DNA from: Pseudonocardia broussonetiae
Lineage (GTDB): Bacteria > Actinomycetota > Actinomycetes > Mycobacteriales > Pseudonocardiaceae
NCBI RefSeq assembly: GCF_013155125.1
Contig: NZ_CP053564.1
Coordinates: forward strand, 1,557,501 to 1,621,500
Length of the DNA stretch: 64,000 bases
Direction: 5' to 3'
Numbering within the stretch: the first letter of the stretch is position 1; the number at the start of each line of letters is the position of its first letter. The translations under genes were made by a program, and so were the position numbers. Shown here piece by piece: positions 48,268 to 57,731 of this stretch. Below the pieces are notes generated by a model. That model did no database searches. It saw only the letters and a list, made by a program, of their open reading frames with translations, and had not been told where the DNA came from.

Positions 48268-50037
48268 TCAGTGGCGGGCGCGCTGCTTGATCCGCGCCGT
48301 CAGCTCCTGCACCTGTTCGAAGGTCTTGCGGCGCTGCGCGATCTCGTTGCGGATCTTCTTGTCCGCGTGCATGACCGTGGTGTGGTCGCGGCCGCCGAAC
48401 GTCTGCCCGATCCGGGGCAGCGACAGGTCGGTGAGCTCGCGGCACAGGTACATGGCGATCTGGCGGCTCTGCGCGAGCGCCTTCGTCTTCCCCGGCCCGC
48501 ACAGCTCGTCCATCGTGACGCCGAAGAACTCGGCGGTGACGCCCATGATCGTGGACGCGGTGATCTCGGAGGCCCCGGAGTCGGGGATGAGGTCGCGCAG
48601 CACGATCTCGGCGAGCTGGGTGTCGACGGGCTGCCGGTTGAGCGACGCGAACGCCGTGACCCGGATCAGCGCGCCCTCGAGCTCGCGGATGTTGCGCTCG
48701 ATGCGCTCGGCGATGAAGGAGAGGACGTCGTCGGGCACGGCGAGCCGGTCCTGGGCCGCCTTCTTGCGCAGGATCGCGATGCGCGTCTCCAGTTCGGGCG
48801 GCTGGATGTCGGTGATGAGGCCCCACTCGAACCGCGTGCGCATCCGGTCCTCGAGGGTCTCGAGGCGCTTGGGCGGGCGGTCGGAGGAGACGACGATCTG
48901 CTTGTTGGCGTTGTGGAGGGTGTTGAAGGTGTGGAAGAACTCCTCCTGCGTCCCCTCCTTGCCCTCGAGGAACTGGATGTCGTCGACCAGCAGCACGTCG
49001 ACGTCGCGGTAGCGGCGCTGGAACGCCACCTTGCGGTCGTCGCGCAGCGAGTTGATGAAGTCGTTCGTGAACTCCTCGGTGCTGACGTACCGCACCCGCA
49101 TCCCGGGGAACAGCCGCTGCGCGTAGTGACCGACGGCGTGCAGCAGGTGGGTCTTGCCCAGCCCGGAGTCGCCCCAGATGAACAGCGGGTTGTACGCCCG
49201 CGCCGGCTGCTCGGCGACGGCGACGGCCGCGGCGTGGCTGAAGCGGTTGGACGCCCCGATGACGAACGTGTCGAAGATGTACTTCTCGTTGAGCCGCGAC
49301 TGCGAGCGCGGTGCGGTGCCCGGCTCGGCGGCCGGGGGCGCGGAGTAGGTGGGCCACACGTCGGCGCGGCCCTCGCCGATGCGGCCGTCGGGCATGCGCC
49401 CGTCGGACATCCGGTCGGACAGCGCCGCGTCGTCGCGCCGGGCCGGCGGGTCGACCGCGAGCGGCGGACCGGGGCGGAGGTCGGGGCCGTCGCCCTGGAG
49501 CCCGGGACCGTGGGAGTCGAAGCCCGGGGCGCGGACGGGCATCGGGCCGGTGCCGTCGACGCCGTGCCCGTCCCGGCGCCCGTCGACGTCGTGCCCGTCG
49601 GCGCCGGGTCCGTCGAAGCCCCGGCCGTCGAACCCCCGCCCGTCGCCGCCGCGCCCGTCGGGGCGCTCGGGGCGGTGCTCGGAGCGGTGGTCGTGGTGCG
49701 GGCCGCCGTCGCGGCCGGGCGGGTCGGGCACCTCGGTGCCGCCGGACGCCGCGGAGGCGTCGACGACGACGGCGAGGTTGACGGTGACGCCGAGGTGGCG
49801 GCCGAGCGCGTCGCTGATCGGCTGGCGCAGCACCCGCTCGATGGCGTTCTTCGCGAACTCGCTCGGCGCGGCCAGCAGCGCGGTGCCGTCGATGAGGCCC
49901 AGCGGCCGGGTCAGCCGGAGGAAGGCGCGCTGCTGCGAGGACAGCGCCTGCAGCGAGTTGGGGCCGCCCGCGGCGCCGGAGAGGTCGGCGATGACGCGGT
50001 TCCAGACCTGTCCGAGGTCGCCTGGCTGATCCGCCAC
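48268..50037 (-). CDS. dnaA: Chromosomal replication initiator DnaA
   Basis: About 589 residues from GTG 50037, chosen for the GGGAGGGGAG upstream and the DnaA domain I start ([12 protein letters not shown]). Domain II (~110-250) is long and rich in Gly, Asp and Pro (repeated GRGFDG-like units), a common actinobacterial trait. AAA+ domain III has [18 protein letters not shown], Walker [15 protein letters not shown], Walker [18 protein letters not shown] and the arginine-finger region. Domain IV ends with the box-recognition motif [14 protein letters not shown]. It binds DnaA boxes to open oriC. Confidence 0.98.
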   Translation of the reverse strand: MADQPGDLGQVWNRVIADLSGAAGGPNSLQALSSQQRAFLRLTRPLGLIDGTALLAAPSEFAKNAIERVLRQPISDALGRHLGVTVNLAVVVDASAASGGTEVPDPPGRDGGPHHDHRSEHRPERPDGRGGDGRGFDGRGFDGPGADGHDVDGRRDGHGVDGTGPMPVRAPGFDSHGPGLQGDGPDLRPGPPLAVDPPARRDDAALSDRMSDGRMPDGRIGEGRADVWPTYSAPPAAEPGTAPRSQSRLNEKYIFDTFVIGASNRFSHAAAVAVAEQPARAYNPLFIWGDSGLGKTHLLHAVGHYAQRLFPGMRVRYVSTEEFTNDFINSLRDDRKVAFQRRYRDVDVLLVDDIQFLEGKEGTQEEFFHTFNTLHNANKQIVVSSDRPPKRLETLEDRMRTRFEWGLITDIQPPELETRIAILRKKAAQDRLAVPDDVLSFIAERIERNIRELEGALIRVTAFASLNRQPVDTQLAEIVLRDLIPDSGASEITASTIMGVTAEFFGVTMDELCGPGKTKALAQSRQIAMYLCRELTDLSLPRIGQTFGGRDHTTVMHADKKIRNEIAQRRKTFEQVQELTARIKQRARH

Positions 50038-50100
50038 GCCGGCTCCCCTCCCGGTACTCGCTCCAGATGGCCGCGCAGGCCGGTCGGGGTATCCCCAGAC

Positions 50101-50109
50101 TTGTCCACA
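50101..50109. promoter_or_regulatory. DnaA box in the dnaA leader
   Basis: A perfect TTGTCCACA lies 64 bp upstream of the dnaA start codon. This position suits DnaA autoregulation. Confidence 0.65.
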
Positions 50110-50284
50110 CCTGTGTGCAGGACCGTACGCGGGCCGGCAGGAGCGAACTCCCGCGGCCCGTGGGTTCCCGCTCGGGTGCGTTCGATCCCCCCGGACCGAA
50201 CTGTGAGGGGGCAACCTAACAACACCGACCTCCTGCCACAACCCGTTCCCCCGCCGCTACCGGCAACGGGGTGACCGGGGTGGT

Positions 50285-50314
50285 TTGACCCTCCTCGACG
50301 GGGCTGCGTACCCT
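50285..50314 (+). promoter_or_regulatory. Promoter for rpmH
   Basis: TTGACC (50285-50290) and TACCCT (50309-50314) are separated by 18 bp, about 130 bp upstream of the rpmH start. Similar boxes precede rpmH in other actinobacteria. Confidence 0.6.
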
Positions 50315-50440
50315 GGTCGAAGGAGTGCCGCAGGTTGGGCACCGCATGCAGTCACACCGTTCCGATCTACCAGGCGGACGGCGGACGCGTCGCCCCCTCG
50401 GGTGCCGTCCTCGTCGCGCCATCGAGCAGGAGAACCGACC

Positions 50441-50584
50441 GTGAGCAAGGGCAAGCGCACCTTCCAGCCGAACAACCGCCGCCGCTCGCGCACGCACGGC
50501 TTCCGGCTGCGCATGCGCACCCGCGCCGGCCGCGCGATCCTCGCAGCTCGTCGCGGCAAGGGCCGCGACAAGCTCTCGGCCTGA
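50441..50584 (+). CDS. rpmH: Ribosomal protein bL34
   Basis: A 47-residue protein from GTG 50441 ([15 protein letters not shown]), with a GCAGGAG ribosome binding site upstream. The family signature is [20 protein letters not shown], followed by [15 protein letters not shown]. It is a basic structural protein of the 50S subunit and the first gene of the rightward origin operon. Confidence 0.97.
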   Translation: MSKGKRTFQPNNRRRSRTHGFRLRMRTRAGRAILAARRGKGRDKLSA

Positions 50585-50597
50585 TCCGGCCCCGCCG

Positions 50598-50975
50598 GTG
50601 CTACCGGCCGCATCCCGTCTGACGAGGGCCGACGAGTTCGCCTCGGTCATCCGTCGTGGACGGCGAAGCGGTCGGCACCGGCTGGTCGTCCACCTGCAGA
50701 TCGTGGGAGACACCGGGGCCCCGCCGCGCGCGGGGCTCGTCGTGAGCCGTGCCGTGGGAGGTGCCGTCGTGCGCCACCGCGTGTCCCGGCGCCTGCGCCA
50801 CCTCCTCGTACCCCGGCTGGCCCCGCTGCCCGCCGGGGCCTGCGTCGTGGTGCGGGCCCTGCCCCCGGCGGCCGCGGCCACCTCGGCGGAGCTCGGCTCC
50901 GACCTCGACGCGGCGCTGCGCGGTGCGCTGCGCAAGCTCCCGGCGGCCCCGGCGCAGTCCGGCGGTGCGCGGTGA
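50598..50975 (+). CDS. rnpA: Ribonuclease P protein component
   Basis: A 125-residue basic protein from GTG 50598 that supports RNase P RNA in tRNA 5' processing. It begins [17 protein letters not shown], and the RNA-binding motif is [14 protein letters not shown] (family RNxxKRxxR). It ends with a short Ala/Pro tail. It is 13 bp after rpmH and overlaps yidD by 4 bp (GTGA). Confidence 0.96.
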   Translation: MLPAASRLTRADEFASVIRRGRRSGRHRLVVHLQIVGDTGAPPRAGLVVSRAVGGAVVRHRVSRRLRHLLVPRLAPLPAGACVVVRALPPAAAATSAELGSDLDAALRGALRKLPAAPAQSGGAR

Positions 50976-51232
50976 CGCCCTCCCGGGCGGCCCGGCCGCT
51001 GATCGCCCTGCTGCGCGGCTACCAGACCTACGTCTCCCCCGCGTTCCCCCCCGTGTGCCGCTTCTACCCGACGTGCAGCAGCTACGCCGTCGAGGCGCTG
51101 CAGGTGCACGGGGCGCTGCGCGGTTCCTGGCTCACGCTCCGGCGCCTGCTCAAGTGCGCGCCGTGGCACCCTGGCGGTATCGACCTGGTTCCGGCCCGAC
51201 CGAACCACCACGAGGAGCAAGCGCCGTGCTGA
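50972..51232 (+). CDS. yidD: Membrane protein insertion efficiency factor YidD
   Basis: An 86-residue protein from GTG 50972. It starts with a short amphipathic segment ([19 protein letters not shown]), then the cysteine signature [15 protein letters not shown] and [15 protein letters not shown]. It is a small membrane-associated helper of YidC. It overlaps rnpA and the yidC start codon. Confidence 0.96.
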   Translation: MTPSRAARPLIALLRGYQTYVSPAFPPVCRFYPTCSSYAVEALQVHGALRGSWLTLRRLLKCAPWHPGGIDLVPARPNHHEEQAPC

Positions 51233-52464
51233 ACTTCATCTACTACCCGGTCTCCTTCATCCTGTGGGTCTGGCACAAGGTGTTCGGAGCCGTCCTCGGC
51301 GCGGACAACGGCATCGCCTGGGCGCTGTCGGTCGTCTTCCTCGTCTTCACGCTGCGCGCGATCCTGTACAAGCCGTTCGTCAGCCAGGTCCGCTCCATGC
51401 GCAAGATGCAGGAGTTCCAGCCGGAGATCGCGAAGCTCCGCAAGAAGTACGGCAACGACCGGCAGAAGCAGGCCGAGGAGATGCAGAAGCTCCAGAAGGA
51501 GCACGGCGTCAACCCGCTGGCCGGCTGCCTCCCGGTGCTCGTGCAGGTGCCGGTGTTCATCGGCCTGTTCCAGGTGCTGCGCAACTTCACGCTCTACAAC
51601 GGCGACGGGTCGCTCCGCACGGAGAACTACTTCTTCGGGCAGGAGGAGGTCAACTCCTTCCTCCGGGCCGACTTCCTCGGCGCGAAGCTCGGCAACTGGC
51701 CGCTGCAGGAGTGGAACGCACCGGGGACGCTCGAGGCCGCGGGCACCTCGCTGCTGCAGATGCTCATCGTCATGATCCCGCTGATGATCATGGCGGGCAT
51801 CTTCACGCACATCACGGCGCGGCACTCGGTGGCCCGCCAGACCGCGGCGCAGGGCGAGAACCCGCAGACCGCGATCATGAACAAGCTGATGCTCTACGTC
51901 TTCCCCATCGGCGTCGTCGTCGGTGCGCCCTTCCTGCCGCTCGCGGTGCTCCTCTACTGGGTGTCCAACAACCTGTGGACGCTGGGCCAGCAGTACGTCG
52001 TCTACAAGCGGATCGACGTCGAGGAGACGGCGAAGCGCGAGCAGGCCGTCGTCGAGCGCACCGCCCGCGCCCCCAAGCCGGGGCAGAAGCCGGTGCGCCC
52101 GGAGACGGCCGCGGTCGAGGCCCCCGAGAAGACGCCCGGGGCCAAGCCCGTCCTGCGCAAGCCGGCCGCGGCGGGCAAGGGCGGAGCCGCGAACGGCAGT
52201 GCCAACGGGAGCTCGGCGGGCGGCGCCACCAACGGCAGCGCCACCAACGGCGCCACGAACGGCAGTGCGACGAACGGCAGCGCCACGAGCGGCAGCACGG
52301 CCAACGGCAGCAGCACGGCGAACGGCAGCAGCACGGCGAACGGCAGCAGCACGGCGAACGGCAGCACGGCGGGCGGGGGCGGCGCGAGCTCGCCCGGTGC
52401 CGCCGCGCGCCGCGCCGGCGGCGGGTCCCGCCCGCCCGCGCGCCGCAACCGCAAGCGCCGCTGA
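51226..52464 (+). CDS. yidC: Membrane protein insertase YidC
   Basis: A 412-residue insertase from GTG 51226 ([19 protein letters not shown]), overlapping yidD by 7 bp. Five membrane segments are seen; conserved parts include [40 protein letters not shown] and [20 protein letters not shown], with a late [19 protein letters not shown]. The hydrophilic groove arginine is present in the first of these. The C-terminal ~130 residues are a charged then low-complexity Asn-Gly-Ser/Thr tail, ending [11 protein letters not shown], which may contact ribosomes. Confidence 0.97.
   Translation: MLNFIYYPVSFILWVWHKVFGAVLGADNGIAWALSVVFLVFTLRAILYKPFVSQVRSMRKMQEFQPEIAKLRKKYGNDRQKQAEEMQKLQKEHGVNPLAGCLPVLVQVPVFIGLFQVLRNFTLYNGDGSLRTENYFFGQEEVNSFLRADFLGAKLGNWPLQEWNAPGTLEAAGTSLLQMLIVMIPLMIMAGIFTHITARHSVARQTAAQGENPQTAIMNKLMLYVFPIGVVVGAPFLPLAVLLYWVSNNLWTLGQQYVVYKRIDVEETAKREQAVVERTARAPKPGQKPVRPETAAVEAPEKTPGAKPVLRKPAAAGKGGAANGSANGSSAGGATNGSATNGATNGSATNGSATSGSTANGSSTANGSSTANGSSTANGSTAGGGGASSPGAAARRAGGGSRPPARRNRKRR
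52190..52375 (+). repeat. In-frame short tandem repeats coding the YidC tail
   Basis: Units such as GGCAGCAGCACGGCGAAC (18 bp; product Gly-Ser-Ser-Thr-Ala-Asn) repeat three to four times near 52307-52370, preceded by looser AACGGCAG repeats. All keep the reading frame, so this is a replication-slippage-prone low-complexity coding tract. Confidence 0.75.
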
Positions 52465-52561
52465 CCCACGAACCACCGGTGGCCGCCCGCGTCGGCGGCC
52501 GCTGCGGTGGTGCCCGGGACCTTCCGGGCACCACCGGCCCATCTCGGAGAGGAGACGCACC

Positions 52562-53098
52562 GTGCCCCAGACTGCGCAGGACGGGACGACCCAGGACACC
52601 GCGGCCGGCCCGCCGAAGGCGGCGACCACCGCGGAGGACCAGCTCGTCCGCGAGGGCGACATCGCCGGCGACTACCTGGAGCGCCTGCTCGACGTCCTCG
52701 ACTTCGACGGCGACATCGACCTCGACGTCGAGGCCGGCCGGGCGATCGTCAGCATCGACGGCGGCGAGGACCTCAACAAGCTCGTCGGCGACCGCGGTGC
52801 CGTCCTCGAGGCTCTGCAGGAGCTGACCCGCCTGGCGGTGCAGCAGGAGTCGGGCAACCGCAGCCGCCTCATGCTCGACATCGCCGGGTGGCGCCAGGGC
52901 CGCCGCGACGAGCTCACCGAGATCGGCACGCGCACGGCGAAGGAGGTCCTGGAGTCGGGCGAGTCGGCCCGCCTCCGGCCGATGACGCCGTTCGAGCGCA
53001 AGGTCGTGCACGACGCCGTCGCCCGTGTGAAGGGCGTGTCCAGCGAGAGCGAGGGCGAGGAGCCGCGACGGCAGGTCGTCGTCTTCCGCAATGGCTGA
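52562..53098 (+). CDS. jag: Jag/KhpB-family RNA-binding protein (KH and R3H)
   Basis: A 178-residue protein from GTG 52562 (GAGAGGAG upstream). A KH-like domain is in [20 protein letters not shown] and a C-terminal R3H domain in [20 protein letters not shown] with [17 protein letters not shown]. The usual N-terminal Jag_N part is absent, as in other actinobacterial members. It overlaps rsmG by 8 bp. Confidence 0.93.
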   Translation: MPQTAQDGTTQDTAAGPPKAATTAEDQLVREGDIAGDYLERLLDVLDFDGDIDLDVEAGRAIVSIDGGEDLNKLVGDRGAVLEALQELTRLAVQQESGNRSRLMLDIAGWRQGRRDELTEIGTRTAKEVLESGESARLRPMTPFERKVVHDAVARVKGVSSESEGEEPRRQVVVFRNG

Positions 53099-53768
53099 CG
53101 TCGATCACGTGGTCGACCCGGCGGTCGCCGAGCGCGTGTTCGGCGACCGCCTCCCGCTGGCCCGGCGCTACGCCGAGCACCTCGTCACCACCGGCGTCGA
53201 GCGCGGCCTGATCGGGCCCCGCGAGGCGCCGCGCATCTGGGAGCGGCACGTTCTCAACTGCGCGGTCGTCGCGGAACTCCTGCCGGACGGCGCCCGTCTG
53301 GTGGACGTGGGTTCGGGAGCCGGGCTCCCCGGGATACCGTTGGTGCTGGCCCGGCCTGATCTCCAGGTCGCGCTCGTCGAACCCCTCGCCCGTCGGGTGG
53401 AGTGGCTCGAGGAGGTCGTGGCCGATCTCGGGATCGACGTCCGCGTCGACCGGGGCCGGGCCGAGGAGACCGCCGTGCGGCGGCGATGGGAGGGGGCCGA
53501 CGTGGTGACCGCCCGTGCCGTCGCGCCGCTGCACCGCCTCGCCGGATGGGCGCTGCCGCTCCTGCGCACCGGAGGGCGGGTCCTCGCCCTGAAGGGCGCC
53601 TCGGCCTCCGAGGAGATCGCGCGCGACGCCGTCGCCGTCCGCAAGCTCGGGGGCGGCGATCCGGCGATCGTGCTGTGCGGCACCGGTGCCGTCGACCCGC
53701 CCACCACGGTCGTCGTGGTGGAGCGGCTGCGGAGAGCCGGCCGTCCGGCTCGGCGGGAGAGACGATGA
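53091..53768 (+). CDS. rsmG: 16S rRNA (guanine-527-N7)-methyltransferase
   Basis: A 225-residue SAM-dependent enzyme from ATG 53091. Motif I is [20 protein letters not shown], followed by [15 protein letters not shown] and [15 protein letters not shown]. It methylates G527 of 16S rRNA; loss gives low-level streptomycin resistance in other bacteria. The gene is between jag and parA as usual. Confidence 0.96.
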   Translation: MADVDHVVDPAVAERVFGDRLPLARRYAEHLVTTGVERGLIGPREAPRIWERHVLNCAVVAELLPDGARLVDVGSGAGLPGIPLVLARPDLQVALVEPLARRVEWLEEVVADLGIDVRVDRGRAEETAVRRRWEGADVVTARAVAPLHRLAGWALPLLRTGGRVLALKGASASEEIARDAVAVRKLGGGDPAIVLCGTGAVDPPTTVVVVERLRRAGRPARRERR

Positions 53769-53793
53769 CAGCCGGAGTCGGCGAGGAGGGTTC

Positions 53794-54717
53794 GTGCGCT
53801 TGACCGAGCAGCATGTTTCACGTGAAACACCTGAGTGGACGCCGATCGCCGAGGAGGCGGAGCGGGCGGCCCGGGTGCTGCACCCCGACCGCCACGGCAT
53901 GCCGCGCCCGGTGCACCGCCGGGTCATGACGGTCGCCAACCAGAAGGGCGGCGTTGGCAAGACGACGAGCACGGTCAACCTGGCCGCGGCGCTCGCGATG
54001 CACGGCGTGCGCGTCCTGGTGATCGACCTCGACCCGCAGGGCAACGCCTCCACCGCGCTCGGCGTCGAGCACCGCCTCGGCACGCCGTCGGTGTACGAGG
54101 CGCTGCTCGGCGAGATCCGGCTCGCCGAGGCCGCCGTCACGAGCACCGCGTCGCCCAACCTGCTGTGCGTCCCGGCCACGATCGACCTCGCCGGCGCGGA
54201 GATCGAGCTCGTCAGCATGGTCGCGCGGGAGCAGCGGCTGAAGCAGGCGCTGTCCCCCGAGGCGCTCGACGAGCTCGACGTCGACTACGTCCTCATCGAC
54301 TGCCCGCCCTCGCTCGGTCTGCTCACCGTCAACGCGCTCGTGGCCGCCGACGAGGTGCTCATCCCGATCCAGTGCGAGTACTACGCGCTCGAGGGGCTCG
54401 GGCAGCTGCTGAGCAACATCGACCTCGTCCGCGCGCACCTCAACACCGACCTGCACGTCTCGACGATCCTGCTGACGATGTACGACGGCCGCACGAAGCT
54501 GGCCGACCAGGTCACCACGGAGGTGCGGACGCACTTCGGGCCGACCGTCCTGCGCACCGTGATCCCGCGCAGCGTCAAGGTCTCCGAGGCGCCGGGGTAC
54601 AGCCAGACCGTGCTGGCGTACGACCCCGGCTCGCGCGGGGCCATGAGCTACGTCGATGCGGCCCGCGAGATCGCCGAGCGCGGCGCGAGCGGCCGCATCC
54701 GGACCGACGGGCGGTAG
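53794..54717 (+). CDS. parA: Chromosome partitioning ATPase ParA (Soj)
   Basis: About 307 residues from GTG 53794 (GAGGAGGG upstream; a TTG at 53800 is also possible). The deviant Walker A is VANQKGGVGKTTSTVNLA, Walker A' is VLVIDLDPQGNASTALG and Walker B is YVLIDCPPSLGLLTVNAL. It is the ATPase that moves ParB-parS complexes. A parS site lies inside its first codons. Confidence 0.97.
   Translation: MRLTEQHVSRETPEWTPIAEEAERAARVLHPDRHGMPRPVHRRVMTVANQKGGVGKTTSTVNLAAALAMHGVRVLVIDLDPQGNASTALGVEHRLGTPSVYEALLGEIRLAEAAVTSTASPNLLCVPATIDLAGAEIELVSMVAREQRLKQALSPEALDELDVDYVLIDCPPSLGLLTVNALVAADEVLIPIQCEYYALEGLGQLLSNIDLVRAHLNTDLHVSTILLTMYDGRTKLADQVTTEVRTHFGPTVLRTVIPRSVKVSEAPGYSQTVLAYDPGSRGAMSYVDAAREIAERGASGRIRTDGR
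53814..53829. promoter_or_regulatory. parS site 1
   Basis: TGTTTCACGTGAAACA, a perfect 16-bp palindrome identical to the Streptomyces parS consensus. It lies within the 5' coding part of parA (residues Val-Ser-Arg-Glu-Thr). Confidence 0.92.
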
Positions 54718-54720
54718 ACC

Positions 54721-55740
54721 GTGGCCGAGCGGAAGACCCCGGAGCGCAAGGGTGGGCTGGGCCGGGGGTTGGCCGCGCTGATCCCCACGGGCCCGGCGGC
54801 TCCGGCCGCCCCCGCCGCGGGAGGCGACACGTCGGTGCGCACCCAGGAGGAGCTCCCGTCCGACCGGCGGGGTGCTGATCCCGAGGACCGGCGCTCGCCG
54901 GCGCCGTCGTACGGCGACGACGGGCCCGGCGCCGTCGAGGGTGCGGAGTACCGGGAGATCGCCGTCGCGGCGATCCACCCGAACCCGCAGCAGCCGCGCA
55001 CGAGCTTCGACGAGGAGGCGCTCACCGAGCTGGAGCACTCGATCCGCGAGTTCGGGTTGCTGCAGCCCGTCGTGGTCCGCGAGGTGTCCACCGGCTCGTA
55101 CCAGCTCGTCATGGGCGAGCGGCGCTGGCGCGCGACCCAGCGCGCCGGCCTCCAGACCATCCCGGCGATCGTCCGCAGCACCGGCGACGACGTCATGCTC
55201 CGCGACGCCCTGCTGGAGAACATCCACCGCGTCCAGCTCAACCCGCTGGAGGAGGCGGCCGCGTACGAGCAGCTGCTCGCGGAGTTCGGCGTCACGCACA
55301 CCGAGCTGGCCGACCGCCTCGGCCGCAGCCGCCCCGTCGTCACCAACACGATCCGGCTGCTGCGGCTGCCGGTGTCGGTGCAGCGGCGCGTCGCGGCCGG
55401 CGTGCTCTCGGCCGGGCACGCCCGCGCACTGCTCGGTCTCGAGGACGCCGGGGCGCAGGAGGAGCTCGCCGCGCGGATCGTCGCCGAGGGGATGTCGGTC
55501 CGAGCCACCGAGGAGGCCGTCGTCCTCGCCCGACACGAGACGCCGACCGCGAAGCCGGTGCGCCGCCGTCCGATGCAGGCGCCCGGGCTGCAGGACCTCG
55601 CCGAGCGCCTGTCGGACACGTTCGACACGCGGGTGAAGGTCGAGCTGGGTCAGCGCAAGGGGCGCATCGTCGTCGAGTTCGGGTCGGTCGAGGACCTGGA
55701 GCGGATCGCGACCCTGATGAACCCGGCCGCCCGCGACTGA
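54721..55740 (+). CDS. parB: Chromosome partitioning protein ParB
   Basis: A 339-residue CTPase and DNA-binding protein from GTG 54721, 3 bp after parA. It begins [14 protein letters not shown], the ParA-contact peptide. The ParB/Srx domain has [35 protein letters not shown] and [20 protein letters not shown], and the helix-turn-helix has [18 protein letters not shown]. The C-terminal dimer domain has [18 protein letters not shown]. Two parS sites follow its stop. Confidence 0.97.
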   Translation: MAERKTPERKGGLGRGLAALIPTGPAAPAAPAAGGDTSVRTQEELPSDRRGADPEDRRSPAPSYGDDGPGAVEGAEYREIAVAAIHPNPQQPRTSFDEEALTELEHSIREFGLLQPVVVREVSTGSYQLVMGERRWRATQRAGLQTIPAIVRSTGDDVMLRDALLENIHRVQLNPLEEAAAYEQLLAEFGVTHTELADRLGRSRPVVTNTIRLLRLPVSVQRRVAAGVLSAGHARALLGLEDAGAQEELAARIVAEGMSVRATEEAVVLARHETPTAKPVRRRPMQAPGLQDLAERLSDTFDTRVKVELGQRKGRIVVEFGSVEDLERIATLMNPAARD

Positions 55741-55751
55741 ACGCCGTCGCG

Positions 55752-55767
55752 TGTTTCACGTGAAACA
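55752..55767. promoter_or_regulatory. parS site 2
   Basis: A second perfect TGTTTCACGTGAAACA, 12 bp after the parB stop codon. Confidence 0.92.
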
Positions 55768-55794
55768 CCGCCACTCCGTCACCGCCACCGCCCC

Positions 55795-55810
55795 TGTTCC
55801 ACGTGGAACA
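55795..55810. promoter_or_regulatory. parS site 3, variant, inside a longer palindrome
   Basis: TGTTCCACGTGGAACA is the Bacillus-type parS form. It is flanked by CCCC and GGGG, giving a 24-bp perfect palindrome (55791-55814) that could also act as the parB terminator. Confidence 0.8.
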
Positions 55811-55824
55811 GGGGCGGTCGTGCG

Positions 55825-56775
55825 TCAGTGACCGCGCTCGACGGCGCGCTCGACGAGCGCGGCGTAGAGGTCGCCGAGCTCGATGCCGGCGGTGGCGGCG
55901 GCCGTCGGCAGGAGCGAGGTGTCGGTCAGCCCGGGTGACACGTTCACCTCCAGGATCTGCACCCGACCCTCGGCGTCGACGACCGCGTCCAGGCGCGAGA
56001 CGTCGCGCAGGTCGAGGAGCGTGTGGGCGGCGATCGCCGCCTCCTCCAACGCGGCGGTGGTGGCGGCGTCGAGGCGGGCCGGGCAGTGGAACGACGTCGC
56101 GCCGGGCGTGTAGCGGGCGGTGTAGTCGTAGACGCCGCCCGTGGCGACGACCTCCACCGGCGGCAGCGCCCGCGGCTCCGCGCCGTCGTGCACGACCGAC
56201 ACCGCCACCTCGGTGCCCGCGACGAACCGCTCCGCCAGCACGGTGTCGGCGTAGGCCAGGCAGCTGACCATCGCGGCCGGCAGCTCACCCGCCTCGTGCA
56301 CCACCTGGGCGCCCAGCGCCGACCCGCCCTGGTCGGGCTTGATCATCAGCGGCAGCCCGAGCCGCTCCACCATCGCGTCCAGCACCGCCTGCGCACCGAA
56401 CTCGCGGAACGTGCTGTGCGGGAGCGCGACCCAGTCCGGCGTCGTCAGCCCGGCGCGCTGCAGCTCCGCCTTCGCCGTCGGCTTGTCCCAGGCGCGCCGG
56501 CACGCCGCGGCCGGGGTGCCGACGAACGGGACGTCGAGCAGGTCGAGCACCGCCTGCACCGACCCGTTCTCCCCCTCACCGCCGTGCAGCGCGATGACGA
56601 CGGCGTCCGGCCGCTCGGTGCGGATCCGCTGCAGCAGGGTTGCGTCGGCGTCCCACTCGACCACCGACAGCCCCGTCTTCCGCAGGGAGGCCGCCAGCCG
56701 GCGTCCGGAGCGCAGGGACACCTCGCGTTCGTGGGACAGCCCACCGGCCAGCACGGCCACCGTTCTCGGAGTCAC
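55825..56775 (-). CDS. D-alanine-D-alanine ligase-like ATP-grasp protein
   Basis: About 316 residues from GTG 56775 (TPRTVAVLAGGLSHEREVSL). ATP-grasp motifs are present: IALHGGEGENGSVQAVLDLL, CRRAWDKPTAKAELQRAG, MIKPDQGGSALGAQ and ILEVNVSPGLTDTSLLP. Canonical Ddl has HGxxGEDG and EVNTxPG; here these are HGGEGENG and EVNVSPG. It joins two small amino acids, possibly D-Ala-D-Ala, with ATP. A parB-linked ligase of this type is common in Pseudonocardiales besides the main ddl, so its exact substrate is open. Confidence 0.85.
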   Translation of the reverse strand: MTPRTVAVLAGGLSHEREVSLRSGRRLAASLRKTGLSVVEWDADATLLQRIRTERPDAVVIALHGGEGENGSVQAVLDLLDVPFVGTPAAACRRAWDKPTAKAELQRAGLTTPDWVALPHSTFREFGAQAVLDAMVERLGLPLMIKPDQGGSALGAQVVHEAGELPAAMVSCLAYADTVLAERFVAGTEVAVSVVHDGAEPRALPPVEVVATGGVYDYTARYTPGATSFHCPARLDAATTAALEEAAIAAHTLLDLRDVSRLDAVVDAEGRVQILEVNVSPGLTDTSLLPTAAATAGIELGDLYAALVERAVERGH

Positions 56776-56909
56776 CGCCGCATTCTGCGCCACCGTGGTG
56801 GGAGGCGGTCGGGTCGGGCGGTGCGTGGGTCCCGTCTCCCACCACGGCGACGAGCTCGCGCGGGACGGCGGAGTGGGCGAGGCGCGCACCCGAGTGCGCC
56901 GTTCCGGCG

Positions 56910-56955
56910 CTCGTGAGTGCGAACCGTGGTCCCGGCGACGATCGCCACTCACGAG
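56910..56955. repeat. Dispersed 46-bp dyad repeat, copy 1
   Basis: It begins CTCGTGAGTG and ends CACTCACGAG, so the ends pair as a 10-bp stem. The internal part is close to that of copy 2 at 57191. It lies in a non-coding stretch (56776-57731) where I see no gene. Confidence 0.7.
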
Positions 56956-57190
56956 GTCCGGGTCGGGCAGGGAGGCCTGCGGGTGCGGAACGCGAGGTCG
57001 CGTCACGGCTGTAGGAGCGGGGTGTGCCGGGTGGCGTCCTCGGCAACGTGCCCGCGCGTAGTGCATAGGTGGTGTGGTGGCGGCCGCGCACGGCGTGGTG
57101 GCCGCGCACAGCGAGTGGGACGTCCGCACGGCGCGGCGAAGTCCTTCCCGCGCGTGCGCGGGTAGACCCGGGGCGTGCGGCTGCCGGCGA

Positions 57191-57236
57191 CTCGTGAGCG
57201 GGAACCGCGGTCCCGGCCACGATCGCCGCTCACGAG
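57191..57236. repeat. Dispersed 46-bp dyad repeat, copy 2
   Basis: Same length and organisation as copy 1, with compensating stem changes: it begins CTCGTGAGCG and ends CGCTCACGAG. Paired changes suggest that the hairpin itself is kept. Confidence 0.7.
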
Positions 57237-57484
57237 GTGGTGCGGCTCGTCGAGGGCGACGGCTGCGGGTTGCCGATCGGGTGCGGGGACACGGCGCTCG
57301 CTCCCGCGTTCCGCGGGACGAAGGCGGATTCCCGCCGCATCGACAGGCCGCGCCGCTCCCACTGACGCGCGCCGAACAGGCTCCCGCGCGCTCCCGGGGG
57401 CGCGCGGGAGCGCGAAACGTGCGCGGCAGACGGGAACGTGCGCGGGAGACAGCCGCCGGTCCCCCGACATGTCCTCCCGCGGGT

Positions 57485-57665
57485 GATCGCCGGGACCGCG
57501 CTGCCACGGTCGTCAGGACGACGCTGGTGACGCGGTTTCGTCGATCACCGGCCGCTCGGCCGCACCTTCTGCCCTTGATCGCCGGGACTGCGCCGCCACG
57601 GACGTTGGAACGACGCTGGCGGCGCGATCTCGGCGATCACGGGCGCGTCCGCACCTTCTGCCCTT
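57485..57665. repeat. Two and a part tandem ~90-bp imperfect repeats
   Basis: Units at 57485-57576 and 57577-57665 both start GATCGCCGGGAC, contain CGACGCTGG and end GCACCTTCTGCCCTT. A third partial unit starts at 57666 (GATCGTCGGG). Each unit has inverted ends (GATCGCCGGG and CGTCGATC/CGGCGATC). No coding frame fits. They lie between the Ddl-like gene and an aminotransferase gene. Confidence 0.75.
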
Positions 57666-57731
57666 GATCGTCGGGCCCGCACCGTCGGCGCCCTCCGGAT
57701 CTGCACCGGCGCGCACCGACGACGACGGCAG

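Noticed and set aside
52190..52375. CRISPR array
   Set aside because: The repeats are short, contiguous and in frame within yidC, with no spacers and no cas genes.
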